NCBI GenBank assembly: GCA_963779765.1
Contig: CAVZZP010000001.1
Coordinates: forward strand, 1,054,001 to 1,118,000
DNA: 64,000 bases
Reading direction: 5' to 3'
From: Silicimonas sp963779765
Lineage (GTDB): Bacteria > Pseudomonadota > Alphaproteobacteria > Rhodobacterales > Rhodobacteraceae
Position 1 is the first letter of the stretch. Each line of letters opens with the position of its first letter. Below, piece by piece: positions 43,868 through 53,900 of this stretch. Below the pieces are notes generated by a model, which searched no databases, was not told the origin of the DNA, and saw nothing but the letters and a program-made list of their open reading frames with translations. A program made the position numbers and the translations under genes.

Positions 43868-45181
43868 ATGGCCGAGATCCGGCTGACGCACCGCCGGGTG
43901 CTGGCCATCGCCCTTCCCATCGTGCTCTCGAACGCCACCGTCCCGATCCTCGGCGCGGTCGACACCGGCGTCGTGGGACAACTGGGCGAGGCCGCGCCCA
44001 TCGGCGCGGTCGGCATCGGCGCGGTCGTGCTGTCGATGTTCTACTGGCTCTTCGGCTTCCTGCGCATGGGCACTTCGGGAATGGTCGCCCAGGCCCACGG
44101 CGCCGGAGACACCGCCGAGACAGGCGCGCTGCTGACGCGCTCGCTCCTTTTCGCCGTCGGGGCGGGCGTCTCGCTCATCATCCTGCAAGTCCCCATCTTC
44201 GCCCTCGCCTTCTTCCTCGCGCCCGCCTCCGACGAGGTCGAAAGCCTCGCCAGCGCCTACCTTGCCATCCGCATCTGGGGCGCACCCGCCACCATCGCGC
44301 TCTACGCGGTCACCGGCTGGCTGATCGCGCTCGAACGCACGCGGGGCGTCCTCGTCCTGCAACTCTGGATGAACGGCCTCAATATCGCCCTCGACCTGTG
44401 GTTCGTCCTTGGCCTCGGCTGGGGCGTCGAGGGCGTCGCGGTCGCCACGCTCATCGCGGAATGGACCGGCCTCGTCCTCGGCCTCTGGCTCTGCCGGGCG
44501 GCCTTCTCGGGCAATCAATGGAAGGATTGGCCGCGCGTCTTCGACCGCGCCCGCATCCGCCGCATGGTCGGGGTCAACGGCGACATCATGGTGCGCTCCG
44601 TCGTCCTCCAGGCGGCTTTCACCAGCTTCCTCTTCCTCGGCGCGCGCCACGGCGACGCCACCCTCGCCGCCAACCAGGTGCTGCTCCAGTTCCTCGAGAT
44701 CACCGCCTTCGCGATGGACGGCTTCGCCTTCGCCGCCGAGTCTCTTGTCGGGCAGGCCTATGGCGCGCGCTCGCGCCGCGGGGTGCGCGACGCCTCGATC
44801 CTCACCAGCCAGTGGGGCGTGGGCGGCGCGGTGGCGCTCGGCCTTTTCTTCTGGTTCGCCGGTCCCGCTCTGATCGATCTGATGGCCAAGGCGCCCGAGG
44901 TAAGGATCGAGGCGCGAGACTTCCTGCCTTGGGCCGCCATCGCCCCTGTCATCGGGATCGCAAGCTGGATGTTCGACGGCATCTTCATCGGCGCGACCCG
45001 CACCCGCGACATGCGCAACGCCATGCTCCTGTCCGGCCTGATCTACCTCGTCGTGCTCGTCCCTCTGATCGCCGCCTTCGGCAACCACGGCCTCTGGGCC
45101 GCGCTCATGGTCCTGAACACGGCCCGCGCCCTGACCCTGTGGCGCTTCTATCCGGCCTTGGAACGCGCCGCCGTGGCTTGA
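43868..45181 (+). CDS. MATE-family efflux transporter (DinF-like)
   Basis: The 437-residue product has about twelve membrane helices in two related halves. Typical features are LPIVLSNATVPILGAVDTGVVG at the N terminus and GVNGDIMVRSVVLQAAFTSF at the start of the second half, with LGGD-like and AFAMDGFAFAAESLVG segments. It should export a cationic or drug-like compound by ion antiport. It is coupled with the two thioesterase genes. Confidence 0.9.
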   Translation: MAEIRLTHRRVLAIALPIVLSNATVPILGAVDTGVVGQLGEAAPIGAVGIGAVVLSMFYWLFGFLRMGTSGMVAQAHGAGDTAETGALLTRSLLFAVGAGVSLIILQVPIFALAFFLAPASDEVESLASAYLAIRIWGAPATIALYAVTGWLIALERTRGVLVLQLWMNGLNIALDLWFVLGLGWGVEGVAVATLIAEWTGLVLGLWLCRAAFSGNQWKDWPRVFDRARIRRMVGVNGDIMVRSVVLQAAFTSFLFLGARHGDATLAANQVLLQFLEITAFAMDGFAFAAESLVGQAYGARSRRGVRDASILTSQWGVGGAVALGLFFWFAGPALIDLMAKAPEVRIEARDFLPWAAIAPVIGIASWMFDGIFIGATRTRDMRNAMLLSGLIYLVVLVPLIAAFGNHGLWAALMVLNTARALTLWRFYPALERAAVA

Positions 45182-45184
45182 GCC

Positions 45185-46225
45185 TCACAGCCAGTCATCG
45201 ACCCGCGAACCGACCGCGTCAGAGACGTTTTCGAACCCATCGTGCGCCAGCATCTCGTCCAGACCGCGCGCGATGCGCCGCGCCAGCGACAGCCCGCCAT
45301 AGACCATCGCCGTGTAAAGTTGCACGGCACTCGCCCCCGCCCGTATCTTGGCATAGGCGTCCGCCGCACTCGACACGCCGCCCACGCCGATCAGCGGCAA
45401 GGCGCCCCCCGTCTCGCGATAGAGCCGCGCCAGAACGTGCGTCGAAGGCCGGAACAGCGGTCGACCCGACAAGCCCCCCGCCTCGTTCCGCCGCCGCCCC
45501 ACCAGCCCCTCACGCGCCAGCGTCGTGTTGGTGGCGATGACACCGGCGACGCCGCTCTCCAACGCCACTCCCGCGATGGACGCGACCTCGGCGTCCGTCA
45601 GGTCGGGCGCGATCTTCAGGAACACGGGCACCTCCCCCGCCTCGGCCAGAACACCCGCAAGCAGCGCCCTCAACGCCTCGGGACCCTGAAGATCGCGCAG
45701 CTTCTCGGTGTTGGGCGACGACACGTTGACCGTCGCGAAATCCACCACCGTCCGCGCGATCCGCATCACCTCCGCAAAGTCCCGCGCGCGATCCGGACTA
45801 TCCTTGTTCGCGCCGATGTTCAGCCCCACGGGCACGCCTTCTGGCCGGTCCGCCAGCCGGTCGGCGATGACCTCGATCCCGTCATTGTTGAACCCGAAGC
45901 GATTGATCGCCGCCCGGTCGCGTCTCAGGCGAAACAGTCGAGGACGCGGATTGCCAGGCTGCGGCCGAGGCGTCGCCGCCCCGACCTCGACGAACCCGAA
46001 ACCCGCCCGCATCAGCGGACCCACCGCCGTCGCGTTCTTGTCGAAGCCCGCGGCGAGACCCACCGGATTGGGCAGCGCCAACCCCGCCAGCACCGTCGCC
46101 AGACGCGGCAACTCCACCGGCCCCGGCAATGGCGCGAACGGCGTCCTCAGACCCGCGAGCGCAAGTCCATGCGCCGTCTCGGCGTCCAGCCGGTTCAGAA
46201 CGCCCACGGCCAGCCGCTCGATCAT
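45185..46225 (-). CDS. pyrD: Dihydroorotate dehydrogenase (quinone)
   Basis: PyrD oxidises dihydroorotate with FMN and passes electrons to quinone at the inner membrane. The 346-residue product is a class 2 enzyme: the N-terminal helices (RLAVGVLNRLDAETAHGLAL) contact the membrane, AAGFDKNATAV, NRFGFNNDG and VNVSSPNTEKLR (with the catalytic Ser) follow, and GVGGVSSAADAYAKIRAGAS binds FMN phosphate. Its start overlaps the gene before by four bases. Confidence 0.95.
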   Translation of the reverse strand: MIERLAVGVLNRLDAETAHGLALAGLRTPFAPLPGPVELPRLATVLAGLALPNPVGLAAGFDKNATAVGPLMRAGFGFVEVGAATPRPQPGNPRPRLFRLRRDRAAINRFGFNNDGIEVIADRLADRPEGVPVGLNIGANKDSPDRARDFAEVMRIARTVVDFATVNVSSPNTEKLRDLQGPEALRALLAGVLAEAGEVPVFLKIAPDLTDAEVASIAGVALESGVAGVIATNTTLAREGLVGRRRNEAGGLSGRPLFRPSTHVLARLYRETGGALPLIGVGGVSSAADAYAKIRAGASAVQLYTAMVYGGLSLARRIARGLDEMLAHDGFENVSDAVGSRVDDWL

Positions 46226-46563
46226 CCGACCAGACCGTCGAACCGATGCCGCCCGTCCCGAAACGGAAGGTCATGGACGAACAGCACGTCATCCATCTCG
46301 AGCGCGCGGTACAGATGCGGGAACAGCGCACCGCCCCGCGACGGCTCCCACTTCAGCTCAGCCCCCAACGCCTCCAACTCGAGACCCAGCAGCTTCAGCC
46401 CGGTTTCGCCCGCGAAATGCTTCGCCGCCGTCTCTTCGACCTGCAACGCCGTCGACATGTGGACATACCCGTCCGCCACGTCGATCGGCGCCCCCGAAGT
46501 CTCCCCGTCGCGGACGAAGGCCGCGTATTCCTCCGCGCGGAATATCTTGTAGATGATTGCCAT
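46222..46563 (-). CDS. DUF952 family protein
   Basis: The 113-residue product starts at the ATG at 46563 (MAIIYKIFRAEEYAAF) and has the DUF952 features DGYVHMSTALQVEETAAKHF and FPHLYRALEMDDV. The function is unknown; the fold is related to enzymes that act on NAD or tRNA phosphates. The gene overlaps pyrD by four bases, a common pairing in this group. Confidence 0.85.
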   Translation of the reverse strand: MAIIYKIFRAEEYAAFVRDGETSGAPIDVADGYVHMSTALQVEETAAKHFAGETGLKLLGLELEALGAELKWEPSRGGALFPHLYRALEMDDVLFVHDLPFRDGRHRFDGLVG

Positions 46564-46619
46564 GCCTGCCCACTTGCGCGGCACCGCCCGGGAAAACCAG
46601 GGGATGACGCCGCGTCCGC

Positions 46620-46637
46620 CTGTCACCCTTTTGACAC
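46620..46637 (+). promoter_or_regulatory. Possible Pho box upstream of the 5'-nucleotidase gene
   Basis: Two heptamers, CTGTCAC (46620-46626) and TTGACAC (46631-46637), are separated by four bases, as in a Pho box, the second with two departures from the consensus. They lie about 60 bases ahead of the 5'-nucleotidase start. The second also overlaps a TTGACA hexamer. Phosphate control is plausible for this gene but the match is weak. Confidence 0.3.
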
Positions 46638-46694
46638 CTGTGACGGATAGCGGCAATCTCGACCGATATAAAACCTCACAGGGGGATTCCCGAA

Positions 46695-48263
46695 ATGATC
46701 AGCAAACTGCTTCTGGGCAGCGCGGCGCTTGCCGTAAGCGCCGGGGCGGCCATGGCCGACTTCAGCCTGACCATCCTGCACACCAACGATTTCCACGCCC
46801 GGTTCGAGCCGATCAACGCCTTCGACTCGGGCTGCGGCGCGGAAGATGCGGCCGAGGGCAAGTGCTTCGGCGGCTCCGGCCGCCTTGTCACCGGCGTCGA
46901 GGCCGCGCGCGAACGCGCAGGCAACACGCCCGTCCTTCTCGTGGACGGCGGCGACCAGTTCCAGGGCACGCTCTTCTACACCTACTACAAGGGTGCCCTC
47001 TCGGCCGAGATGATGAACAAGCTCGGCTACGACGCCATGACCGTCGGAAACCACGAGTTCGACGACGGCCCCGAGGTTCTGAAGGACTTCATCGGCGCCA
47101 TCGAGTTCCCGATCCTGATGTCGAACGCCGACGTCTCGGGCGAACCGCTCCTGGCGGACGCCATCCAGAAATCCACCGTCATCGAAAAGGGCGGCGAGAA
47201 GATCGGCCTCATCGGCCTCACGCCGCAGGACACCGACGAGCTTGCCTCGCCCGGTCCCAACGTGATCTTCACCGATCCGGTCGGCGCCGTGCAGCAGGAA
47301 GTCGACAAGCTGACCGCCGAGGGCGTCAACAAGATCGTCGTCCTCAGCCACTCGGGCTACAACGTCGACCAGCGCGTCGCCGAAGGCACGACGGGCGTCG
47401 ACGTCATCGTGGGCGGCCACTCGAACACGCTTCTGTCGAACACCGTCGAAGGCGCGGCCGGGCCCTATCCCACCGTCACCAACGGCGTGCAGATCGTGCA
47501 GGCCTATGCCTACGGCAAATACCTGGGCGAGCTGAACGTCACCTTCGATGACGACGGCAACGTGACCGAGGCGACCGGCGACCTTGTCGTGATGGACGCA
47601 AGCGTGGCCGAGGACGAGGCGACCGTCGCCCGCATCGCCGAGGCGGCGGGACCCCTCGACGAGATCCGCAACAAGGTCGTGGCGAACACCGCCGAGGCCA
47701 TCGGCGGCGAACGCGACGTCTGCCGCGCGATGGAATGCCAGATGGGCTCGCTCATCGCCGACGCCATGCTCGACCGCGTCAAGGATCAGGGCATCCAGAT
47801 CGCGATCGCGAACAGCGGCGGCATCCGCGCCTCCATCGACGCGGGCGAGGTCACGATGGGCGAGGTTCTGACCGTCCTGCCGTTCCAGAACACGCTGTCG
47901 ACCTTCCAGGTCACCGGAGCCACGGTCGTCGAGGCGCTCGAGAACGGCGTCAGCCAGATCGAGGAGGGCGCAGGCCGCTTCCCGCAGGTCGCGGGCCTCA
48001 CCTTCACCGTCGATCCGTCAGCCGAACCCGGCAGCCGCGTCTCCGAGGTCATGGTGGACGGCGCGCCGATCGAACCCGAAAAGGTCTACGGCCTCGTCTC
48101 GAACAACTACGTCCGCAACGGCGGCGACGGCTACAAGATGTTCGTCGACGCCGAGAACGCCTACGACTTCGGCCCCGACCTGGCCGACGTCACCGCGGAA
48201 TACATCGCGGCGCAGGGCGACTTCACGCCCTACACGGATGGGCGCATCACCGTGAAGGAGTGA
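46695..48263 (+). CDS. Periplasmic 5'-nucleotidase / metallophosphatase
   Basis: The 522-residue product starts with a signal peptide (MISKLLLGSAALAVSAGAAMA). The metallophosphatase domain shows ILHTNDFHARFEP, VDGGDQFQGT, GNHEFDDG and GGHSNTLL, and the C-terminal nucleotidase domain shows NSGGIRASIDAGEVTMGEV and NNYVRNGGDGYKMF. It should hydrolyse nucleotides outside the cytoplasm to recover phosphate and nucleosides. It is a single-gene unit with its own terminator. It may be UshA or a close relative. Confidence 0.92.
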   Translation: MISKLLLGSAALAVSAGAAMADFSLTILHTNDFHARFEPINAFDSGCGAEDAAEGKCFGGSGRLVTGVEAARERAGNTPVLLVDGGDQFQGTLFYTYYKGALSAEMMNKLGYDAMTVGNHEFDDGPEVLKDFIGAIEFPILMSNADVSGEPLLADAIQKSTVIEKGGEKIGLIGLTPQDTDELASPGPNVIFTDPVGAVQQEVDKLTAEGVNKIVVLSHSGYNVDQRVAEGTTGVDVIVGGHSNTLLSNTVEGAAGPYPTVTNGVQIVQAYAYGKYLGELNVTFDDDGNVTEATGDLVVMDASVAEDEATVARIAEAAGPLDEIRNKVVANTAEAIGGERDVCRAMECQMGSLIADAMLDRVKDQGIQIAIANSGGIRASIDAGEVTMGEVLTVLPFQNTLSTFQVTGATVVEALENGVSQIEEGAGRFPQVAGLTFTVDPSAEPGSRVSEVMVDGAPIEPEKVYGLVSNNYVRNGGDGYKMFVDAENAYDFGPDLADVTAEYIAAQGDFTPYTDGRITVKE

Positions 48264-48286
48264 TCCTTCGCGCAAGAGAACAACGG

Positions 48287-48314
48287 GGGCCGCTGCCAGT
48301 GCAGCGGCCCTTTT
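48287..48314 (+). terminator. Intrinsic terminator of the 5'-nucleotidase gene
   Basis: A perfect 10-bp stem (GGGCCGCTGC / GCAGCGGCCC) with a four-base loop is followed by four T residues, 24 bases after the stop codon. Confidence 0.9.
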
Positions 48315-48426
48315 GCGTGGGGGTTGGGGCCGGGCGAAGCTGCATGTGCGGCGAATGGCAACTTTGAGCCCGCTTTGACCCTCAGAAAGTTGGTTGTATG
48401 CTGAGAATGAACGCAGGGAGGCGACG

Positions 48427-48782
48427 TTGACCCAAGTGCAAGGCAGCAAGGACTGTGGCAATTCTCCGAAGAACAAGTTCACTCAGGATGTGGCGGTCGC
48501 TCTGGAGTGCGGTGAAGCTGAGCCGAGCGCGTTCAGCGAAGACGTGATCTGGGAAATCCCTCAGCAGAGTCAATCTCGGGAAAAAGTGCGGTTCTAAAGC
48601 ATCTTGGAAATCGGCCGAGACCAAGCTCTGTCACTGTCCAGCACGCGATTTCGCACGGCAAGGTCGGTGCTGCGAGCGGAGAGGTGACGTTCGCCAACGG
48701 GCATACTCGACGCTTCTGCCATGTGTTCGACTTTACAAATACCAAGGCCAACTGCGTCGCCGTCGTCAAAAGCTACAGCTGA
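48427..48782 (+). pseudogene. SnoaL/NTF2-like protein, interrupted by a frame change
   Basis: From a TTG at 48427 behind GGGAGG, one frame reads CGNSPKNKFTQDVAVALECG and FSEDVIWEIPQQS; a second frame continues SISGKSAVLKHLGNRP, then VTVQHAISHGKVGAASGEV, RRFCHVFDFTNTKANCVAVV and a stop at 48780-48782. Together they have the layout of an NTF2-like ketosteroid-isomerase-type protein of about 118 residues. The frame change near 48563 corresponds to one lost base (or two gained), unlike the one-base gains seen elsewhere in the window. Confidence 0.55.
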
Positions 48783-48791
48783 CTGCGCCCA

Positions 48792-48820
48792 TGTCCGCTC
48801 TGTCCGCACAGCGGACGTTG
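48792..48820. repeat. Degenerate palindromic repeat, copy 1
   Basis: GTCCGCT and AGCGGAC arms enclose a ten-base loop that reads ctgtccgcac. A second, weaker copy lies at 49251-49280. Such short GTCCGCT-type units are seen between genes only, on either side of the next coding frame. Confidence 0.45.
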
Positions 48821-48916
48821 GGGCGTGTCGGCAGCGCTGCACCTGCGGCGAAGGTCCGCTTTGAGCCCAGAGTGACATGCGTATGCTGGGTATTCGTGCA
48901 TTCCATGGAGTGACGC

Positions 48917-49228
48917 TTGGTCAGTTTTTTGCGGCCACCGGAAGAGCAAAAGATGAAACGAGTTTCTCAGAGCGGTCTTCACCCAATAGTCTTCAGTTTC
49001 TACAGAGCAACCCCAACTTGGCAAAGGGGACGGGTAGAAAGCGCCCTGAAAAGCCAAATCGCGTCTGGTCAAAGCTGTATCTTTGAAGGCGATGTGATGG
49101 GGATCAATTATAATGCCACGAATGCGGAATTCACTTTGTATTCAATGATCGACGACGACCAAGTAATAATGTCGGACGCTGAATTCTGGAATATGGTCCT
49201 GCGTCGCTCCGAGGTTTCGAAGATTTGA
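48917..49228 (+). CDS. Hypothetical protein in an atypical islet
   Basis: A TTG at 48917, eight bases after GGAG, opens a 103-residue frame (MVSFLRPPEEQKMKRVSQSG); an ATG at 48953 is the alternative start. The second half is acidic and hydrophobic (NATNAEFTLYSMIDDDQVIM), with no recognised motif. Base composition is nearer 50% GC, unlike its neighbours. Its 5' leader resembles that of the broken NTF2-like gene upstream, including the TTG start. No function is assigned. Confidence 0.5.
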   Translation: MVSFLRPPEEQKMKRVSQSGLHPIVFSFYRATPTWQRGRVESALKSQIASGQSCIFEGDVMGINYNATNAEFTLYSMIDDDQVIMSDAEFWNMVLRRSEVSKI

Positions 49229-49478
49229 GCGAGGCGTGATTGACATACAACGTCCGCTCTGTCCGCATAGCAGACCTTGCACCGACCGAAACCCCACCCG
49301 AACCGCGCCAAAGAGCGAGTGCCACTCCCGCCCCCTGAACTCACCGCACCCTCCGGTAACCACCCTCCCGGTACCGATACCCGCACCGACGCAATACCGA
49401 CGTGATACAGACGCGATACCGAAGCCCGTTTCCCAGCAAAACAAGGCCGTTAACCTGAATGTCCGAAAGGTTGCGCTC
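49229..49478. repeat. Gene-free region with short repeats
   Basis: The region holds the second GTCCGCT-type unit (49251-49280), a C-rich tract (about 49300-49370), and three exact-length 11-base units, CGACGCAATAC, CGACGTGATAC and AGACGCGATAC, at 49387-49419, with partial flanking units. No gene is supported. It is the downstream side of the atypical islet. Confidence 0.5.
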
Positions 49479-50108
49479 TCAGGCGCGCCCGGCCGCGCTC
49501 GACAGCGACAGGGGATCGACGCCCAGCGTCTTGAGCGCCGCCGTCCACTTGCCCGGATCGTCGCGCCCGAACACGATGTCGGGCGTCGCGTCGCAGGTCA
49601 GCCATCCGTTCTGAAGGATCTCTGCCTCCAGTTGCCCCGGTCCCCAGCCCGCATAGCCGAGCGCCAGAAGCGCCCTCTCGGGCCCTGCACCGCGCGCGAT
49701 CTCCTCCAGCACGTCCAGCGTCGCCGTCATCCCGAAGGTCCCTCCGACACGCAAAGTCGACGTGTTAGAGACGTAATCGCCCGAATGCAGCACGAACCCA
49801 CGCCCATTCTCGACAGGCCCCCCGAAATGAACCCGGATGTCCCGTTCCGGAGGCCCGGTGTCGATGTCGAGCTGCTGGAGAAGGTCCGCAAACCGCAGGT
49901 CCGGCGTAGGCTTGTTGACGATCAGCCCAAGCGCCCCGTCATCCGAATGGGCGCACACGAAGACGACGCTCTTCTCGAAACGCGGGTCGCCCATGCCGGG
50001 CATCGCGATCAGAAGCTTGCCGTCGAGCATATCGGTCGGGGCCGCGATCATGGCGGGAAACATGGGGCAATGGGCCGAGACCATCAAGTGCCGCCCCGCA
50101 ACAGTCAC
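49479..50108 (-). CDS. YqgE/AlgH family protein
   Basis: The product has up to 209 residues; the core starts LDGKLLIAMPGMGDPRFEKS, and the conserved GALGLIVNKPTPDLRF, VHFGGPVENGRGFVLHS and LALGYAGWGPGQLEAEI follow. The start is unclear: GTG at 50108 or ATG at 50051 or 50030 are all possible. In Pseudomonas AlgH affects alginate production, but the biochemical role is not known. It is divergent from the DsbD-like gene. Confidence 0.88.
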   Translation of the reverse strand: MTVAGRHLMVSAHCPMFPAMIAAPTDMLDGKLLIAMPGMGDPRFEKSVVFVCAHSDDGALGLIVNKPTPDLRFADLLQQLDIDTGPPERDIRVHFGGPVENGRGFVLHSGDYVSNTSTLRVGGTFGMTATLDVLEEIARGAGPERALLALGYAGWGPGQLEAEILQNGWLTCDATPDIVFGRDDPGKWTAALKTLGVDPLSLSSAAGRA

Positions 50109-50164
50109 GGGCCATTACCGGAATGTGATTTCCTTGCGCGCAACCCTGCGCCTAACTGTCGGCC

Positions 50165-50932
50165 ATGATCCGCGCGCTTCTCATAGCCCTCTGCCTGCCT
50201 GCCGCAGCGGCCGCTCAAATCCCGTCCGAGCTGGCCCGAGCCGACCTCAACCTCGGCTGGCGCGAGGACGGCGTGCATGTCGCCGGTCTCCGCATCCGGC
50301 TGCTGCCGGGGTGGAAGACCTACTGGCGCGCGCCAGGCGACTCCGGCATACCGCCCACCTTCAACTGGTCGGGATCCGACAACCTCAAGGCGGTAAGGGT
50401 GCAGTACCCCGTACCCGAGGTGTTTTACACCGACGGGATGCGCAGCTTCGGCTACCACGACGAGGTGACCTTTCCTCTCTGGATCGAGCCGCAGGACCCC
50501 TCCAGGCCCGTTACGTTGAAGGGCGAGATGGAGCTTGGCGTCTGCGACGATGTCTGCGTTCCCGTGACCCTGCGGATCGGCGGCGCCCTGCCCGCTGGCG
50601 GGCAACGCGGTCCCGACCTTTCCACCGCGATCCAGGATCGACCCGAACGTGCGCGCGGCCTGCGCTGCGACATCCGTCCCATCAAGGATGGGCTCCAGCT
50701 TTCGGTCGAACTCGACTCCCCCCGTCTCGGGACCGAGGACGTGGCCGTGGTCGAAGCAAGCGATCCCACGATCTGGGTCTCGACGCCCGAGGTCAGCCGC
50801 TCGGGCGGTCGACTGCGGGCCGTGGTCGACATGGTCCCACCCCAGGCGAAACCTTTCGCCCTGGCACGGTCCGAGGTCCGTCTGACCATCCTGGGCGGCG
50901 GTCGCGCGGTCGAAGCGCTCGGCTGCGACTAG
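50165..50932 (+). CDS. Periplasmic DsbD alpha-domain-like protein
   Basis: The 255-residue product has a signal peptide (MIRALLIALCLPAAAAAQ) and matches the DsbC/DsbD-like thiol:disulfide interchange domain family (COG4233 type), with GWKTYWRAPGDSGIPPTFNW, FGYHDEVTFPLWIE and the cysteine pair CDDVCVP. It may bring reductant to periplasmic partners. No membrane-embedded DsbD/CcdA is next to it. The gene ends tail-to-tail with the RND transporter gene, overlapping by four bases. Confidence 0.8.
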   Translation: MIRALLIALCLPAAAAAQIPSELARADLNLGWREDGVHVAGLRIRLLPGWKTYWRAPGDSGIPPTFNWSGSDNLKAVRVQYPVPEVFYTDGMRSFGYHDEVTFPLWIEPQDPSRPVTLKGEMELGVCDDVCVPVTLRIGGALPAGGQRGPDLSTAIQDRPERARGLRCDIRPIKDGLQLSVELDSPRLGTEDVAVVEASDPTIWVSTPEVSRSGGRLRAVVDMVPPQAKPFALARSEVRLTILGGGRAVEALGCD

Positions 50933-53900
50933 GCGCGCAGGCGCCGTCCAAATCGCAGCGCGGCCACGACCCAGACGACAAGACATACGACCCCGCTTCC
51001 CGCGATGAAAAGGCCAAGCGCCTGCCCGAGGGACACGTCCCAAAGTGCCGGGGGCAACGCGCCATCTGACAGGACCGGCAGCATCGTCACGGCAAACCAG
51101 GCCGCGATCGCAAGCGCCGCGACACCCACGGCAGTTCTCAGACCGGGCGCCCTCTGTCCGCTCCGCGCAGCACGACGCACCGCCCGCACGTTGCGGCCAA
51201 GGTCATGGCCGATAGCGATAAGTGATGGGACCACCAGAAGGACAAGAACGAAGCCGAAGCCAAGACCATAGGTCAGCGTGATGACCGTCGGCTTCAGAAA
51301 CTGCGCGTCCTTCGACGTCTCGTAAAGCAGCGGCGCAAGACCGAGGACCGTCGTCGCCGTCGTCAGGAACACCGGCCTCAGACGGTCGGCCGCCCCATCG
51401 ACGATAGCGGGGAAGAGGCCGCGCTCCTCGGCGTATTCGTCAATCGTCGTCACCAGCACGATGGAGTCGTTGATGATGATCCCCACCATGCCGATCAACC
51501 CGACGACCGAGAACATGGAAAGCGGCGTCTCCCAGATGTAGTGCCCCCAGACCGCCCCCACGAGGCCGAAGGGAATGATCGCCATGACCACCAGCGGCCG
51601 TGTCCAGGACGCGAAGACCCAGGCCAGCGTCAGGTAAATGCCCGCCAGACACATGACCAGGCCGGTCAGCGCATCGGACAGGAAGTCGCGCTCGTCCTCG
51701 GCAAGGCCCGCGGTATAGGTCGAGATGCCGAAGTCCTCTTCGAGCGTCGGCAGGATATCCTCGTTGATGAGCGTCTGGATTTCCTGCGCCCGCTCGGGGT
51801 CGTCCTCGGACAGGTCGCCATAGACGGTCACCACGCGGATCCCGTTCTCGCGCCGGACGGTCGAAAAACCGGTTTCCCGCTCGACGGTGACAATGTCGGC
51901 GAGGGGCACATAGACGCCCTCTCCTGCCGTCGGGCTGCCCGTGCGGATCAGCATCCGGTCGAGAAAGTCCGACGTCAGCTCGCCCTCGGGCAACTCCACC
52001 CGGATAGACGCGGATCTCGGACCGACCGGGTAAGTCGCTGCCTCGATCCCATTCAGACGTGCGCGCAGCAACGACCCCAGGTCGTCGATGGTCAGGCCAA
52101 GCGCCTGCCCTTGCGGCGTTAGCTGAAGGACAAGTTCCTCCTTGTCGTAGGCGAGCGAGTCCTCCAGCGCCGAGACTTCGCCGAACCGCGAGAGCCGCGT
52201 CTTGAGATCCTCGGCCGCCTCCTTGAGCGTCGCCGACGAAGCGCCCGACAGCTCGATAGCGATGGCGTCGCCGCCAGGGCCAGACCGCCCGCCCCGGAAG
52301 CTTATGGTCTCGAGAAGAGGATGCTGCGGCATGGCTTCCTGCAAGGACTCAACGAAAGCAAAGCTGGAATAGGGCCGTAAATCCGCGTCCACCAATTCGA
52401 TCGAGATCGAGCCAAGCTGATAGCTCTCCTTCGTTTCCTGACCGGAAAGCCCGCGGCCCGCGGAACCGCCGATTTCGGCAATAGAATAGCGGATCGGGTT
52501 CTGACCGTGCTCGGCCTCGTACGTGGCCCCCACCTCCTCGACCGTTGCCTGCAACGTCCGCATTACCTCGATGGTGTCCGTTCGGGTGGCGCTCGGCACC
52601 ATCGCGAAGTTCCCGGTCACCGACCCTTGCTCCGGTGCGTTGAAGAAACGCCACTGCACATCCCCGCGGATGAAAAGCGTCACCTGGCTGGCGAGGACGA
52701 GGACCGTGGCGGCCAGCACCGGGTAACGTGCCCACAGGACGAAGCGCATGAAGGGACGGAACAGGCGGTCCCGGACCCATCTGAATCCCCGGTTCACTTG
52801 CCGCGACGGCCAGTCGTACCAGTGTGCTTGTGCCGTGTGGTGAAGGGCGTGGCGCATGTGGTTCGGCAGGATCAGAAAGCACTCAACCAGCGACGCGGCA
52901 AGGACGACGATGACCGTGAAAGGAATGTCGTCGATCATGTCGCCGAAGCGACCGCCAATCACTACGAGTCCGAAGAACGCGATCACGGTTGTCAGCGTCG
53001 CGGAAAAGACCGGAGTGAACATCCGCCGCGCCGCATTCTCCGCCGCCTCGGTCGGGCCTTCGCCAAGACGACGCGCCCGGAAGTCGGCGTGTTCGCCAAC
53101 AACGATGGCGTCATCGACGACGATGCCTAGCGTGATGATCAGCGCGAAGAGCGAGATCATGTTCAGCGTCATGCCAGCGGCGTACATGATGGCGATGGCG
53201 GCGGTCATCGACACCGGAATGCCGGCCGCCACCCACAGAGCGGTGCGCGCGTTCAGGAACAGGAACAGAAGGGCCACGACAAGAACCAGTCCCATGGCGC
53301 CGTTTTCGAGAAGGATGTTCAGCCGCGCCGTAATGGATTCCGCAAGGGTTCGGATCAGGTCGATCTCGACACCGTTCGGAAGGCTCAGTTCCATCTCATC
53401 GGCGACCGTCTCGACGATGCGTTGCATCCGGATTGCGTCGCCTGAAGCCGAGCGGTCGACGCGGATCGAAATCGCAGGGTCGTCACCCACGAAGTAGGCC
53501 CGGTCTCGGTCGATACCCTCGACCCGGACGCGCGCGACGTCGCCGATGGTCAACTGCGTCCCGTCGCTTTCGGACCGCAGGACGATGGCCTCGATCTGGT
53601 CCGCGCTTCGCTTGGCGACGCCGGTCCGCACGCGGGCCGCGCCGCTGACGTCACCGGCCGGGTCGGCGGCGGCTTCCGACGCGATGGCATCCGAGATCTG
53701 ACGCATCGATACGTCGTGGCGGATCAGGTCCAGAGTCGTCACCTCGACGATCGTCTCGGGGGCCGCAAGACCCTGGATGGACGTGCGTGTCACGCCCTCG
53801 GCGAAGAGACGCGTGACGAATTCGTCGGCGAAGTTGGCAAGCTGGTCGACGCCCACGGGACCCTTGATGATGACGTCCGTCACACGGTCGGACCATCCGC

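Noticed and set aside
43786..45540. A plus-strand open frame of 584 codons overlapping the MATE gene
   Set aside because: It is another frame of the MATE gene, Arg/Pro/His-rich and without any motif; the MATE frame is fully supported.
49374..49425. CRISPR-like array
   Set aside because: The repeats are 11 bases long, adjacent and without spacers, so they cannot be a CRISPR array.
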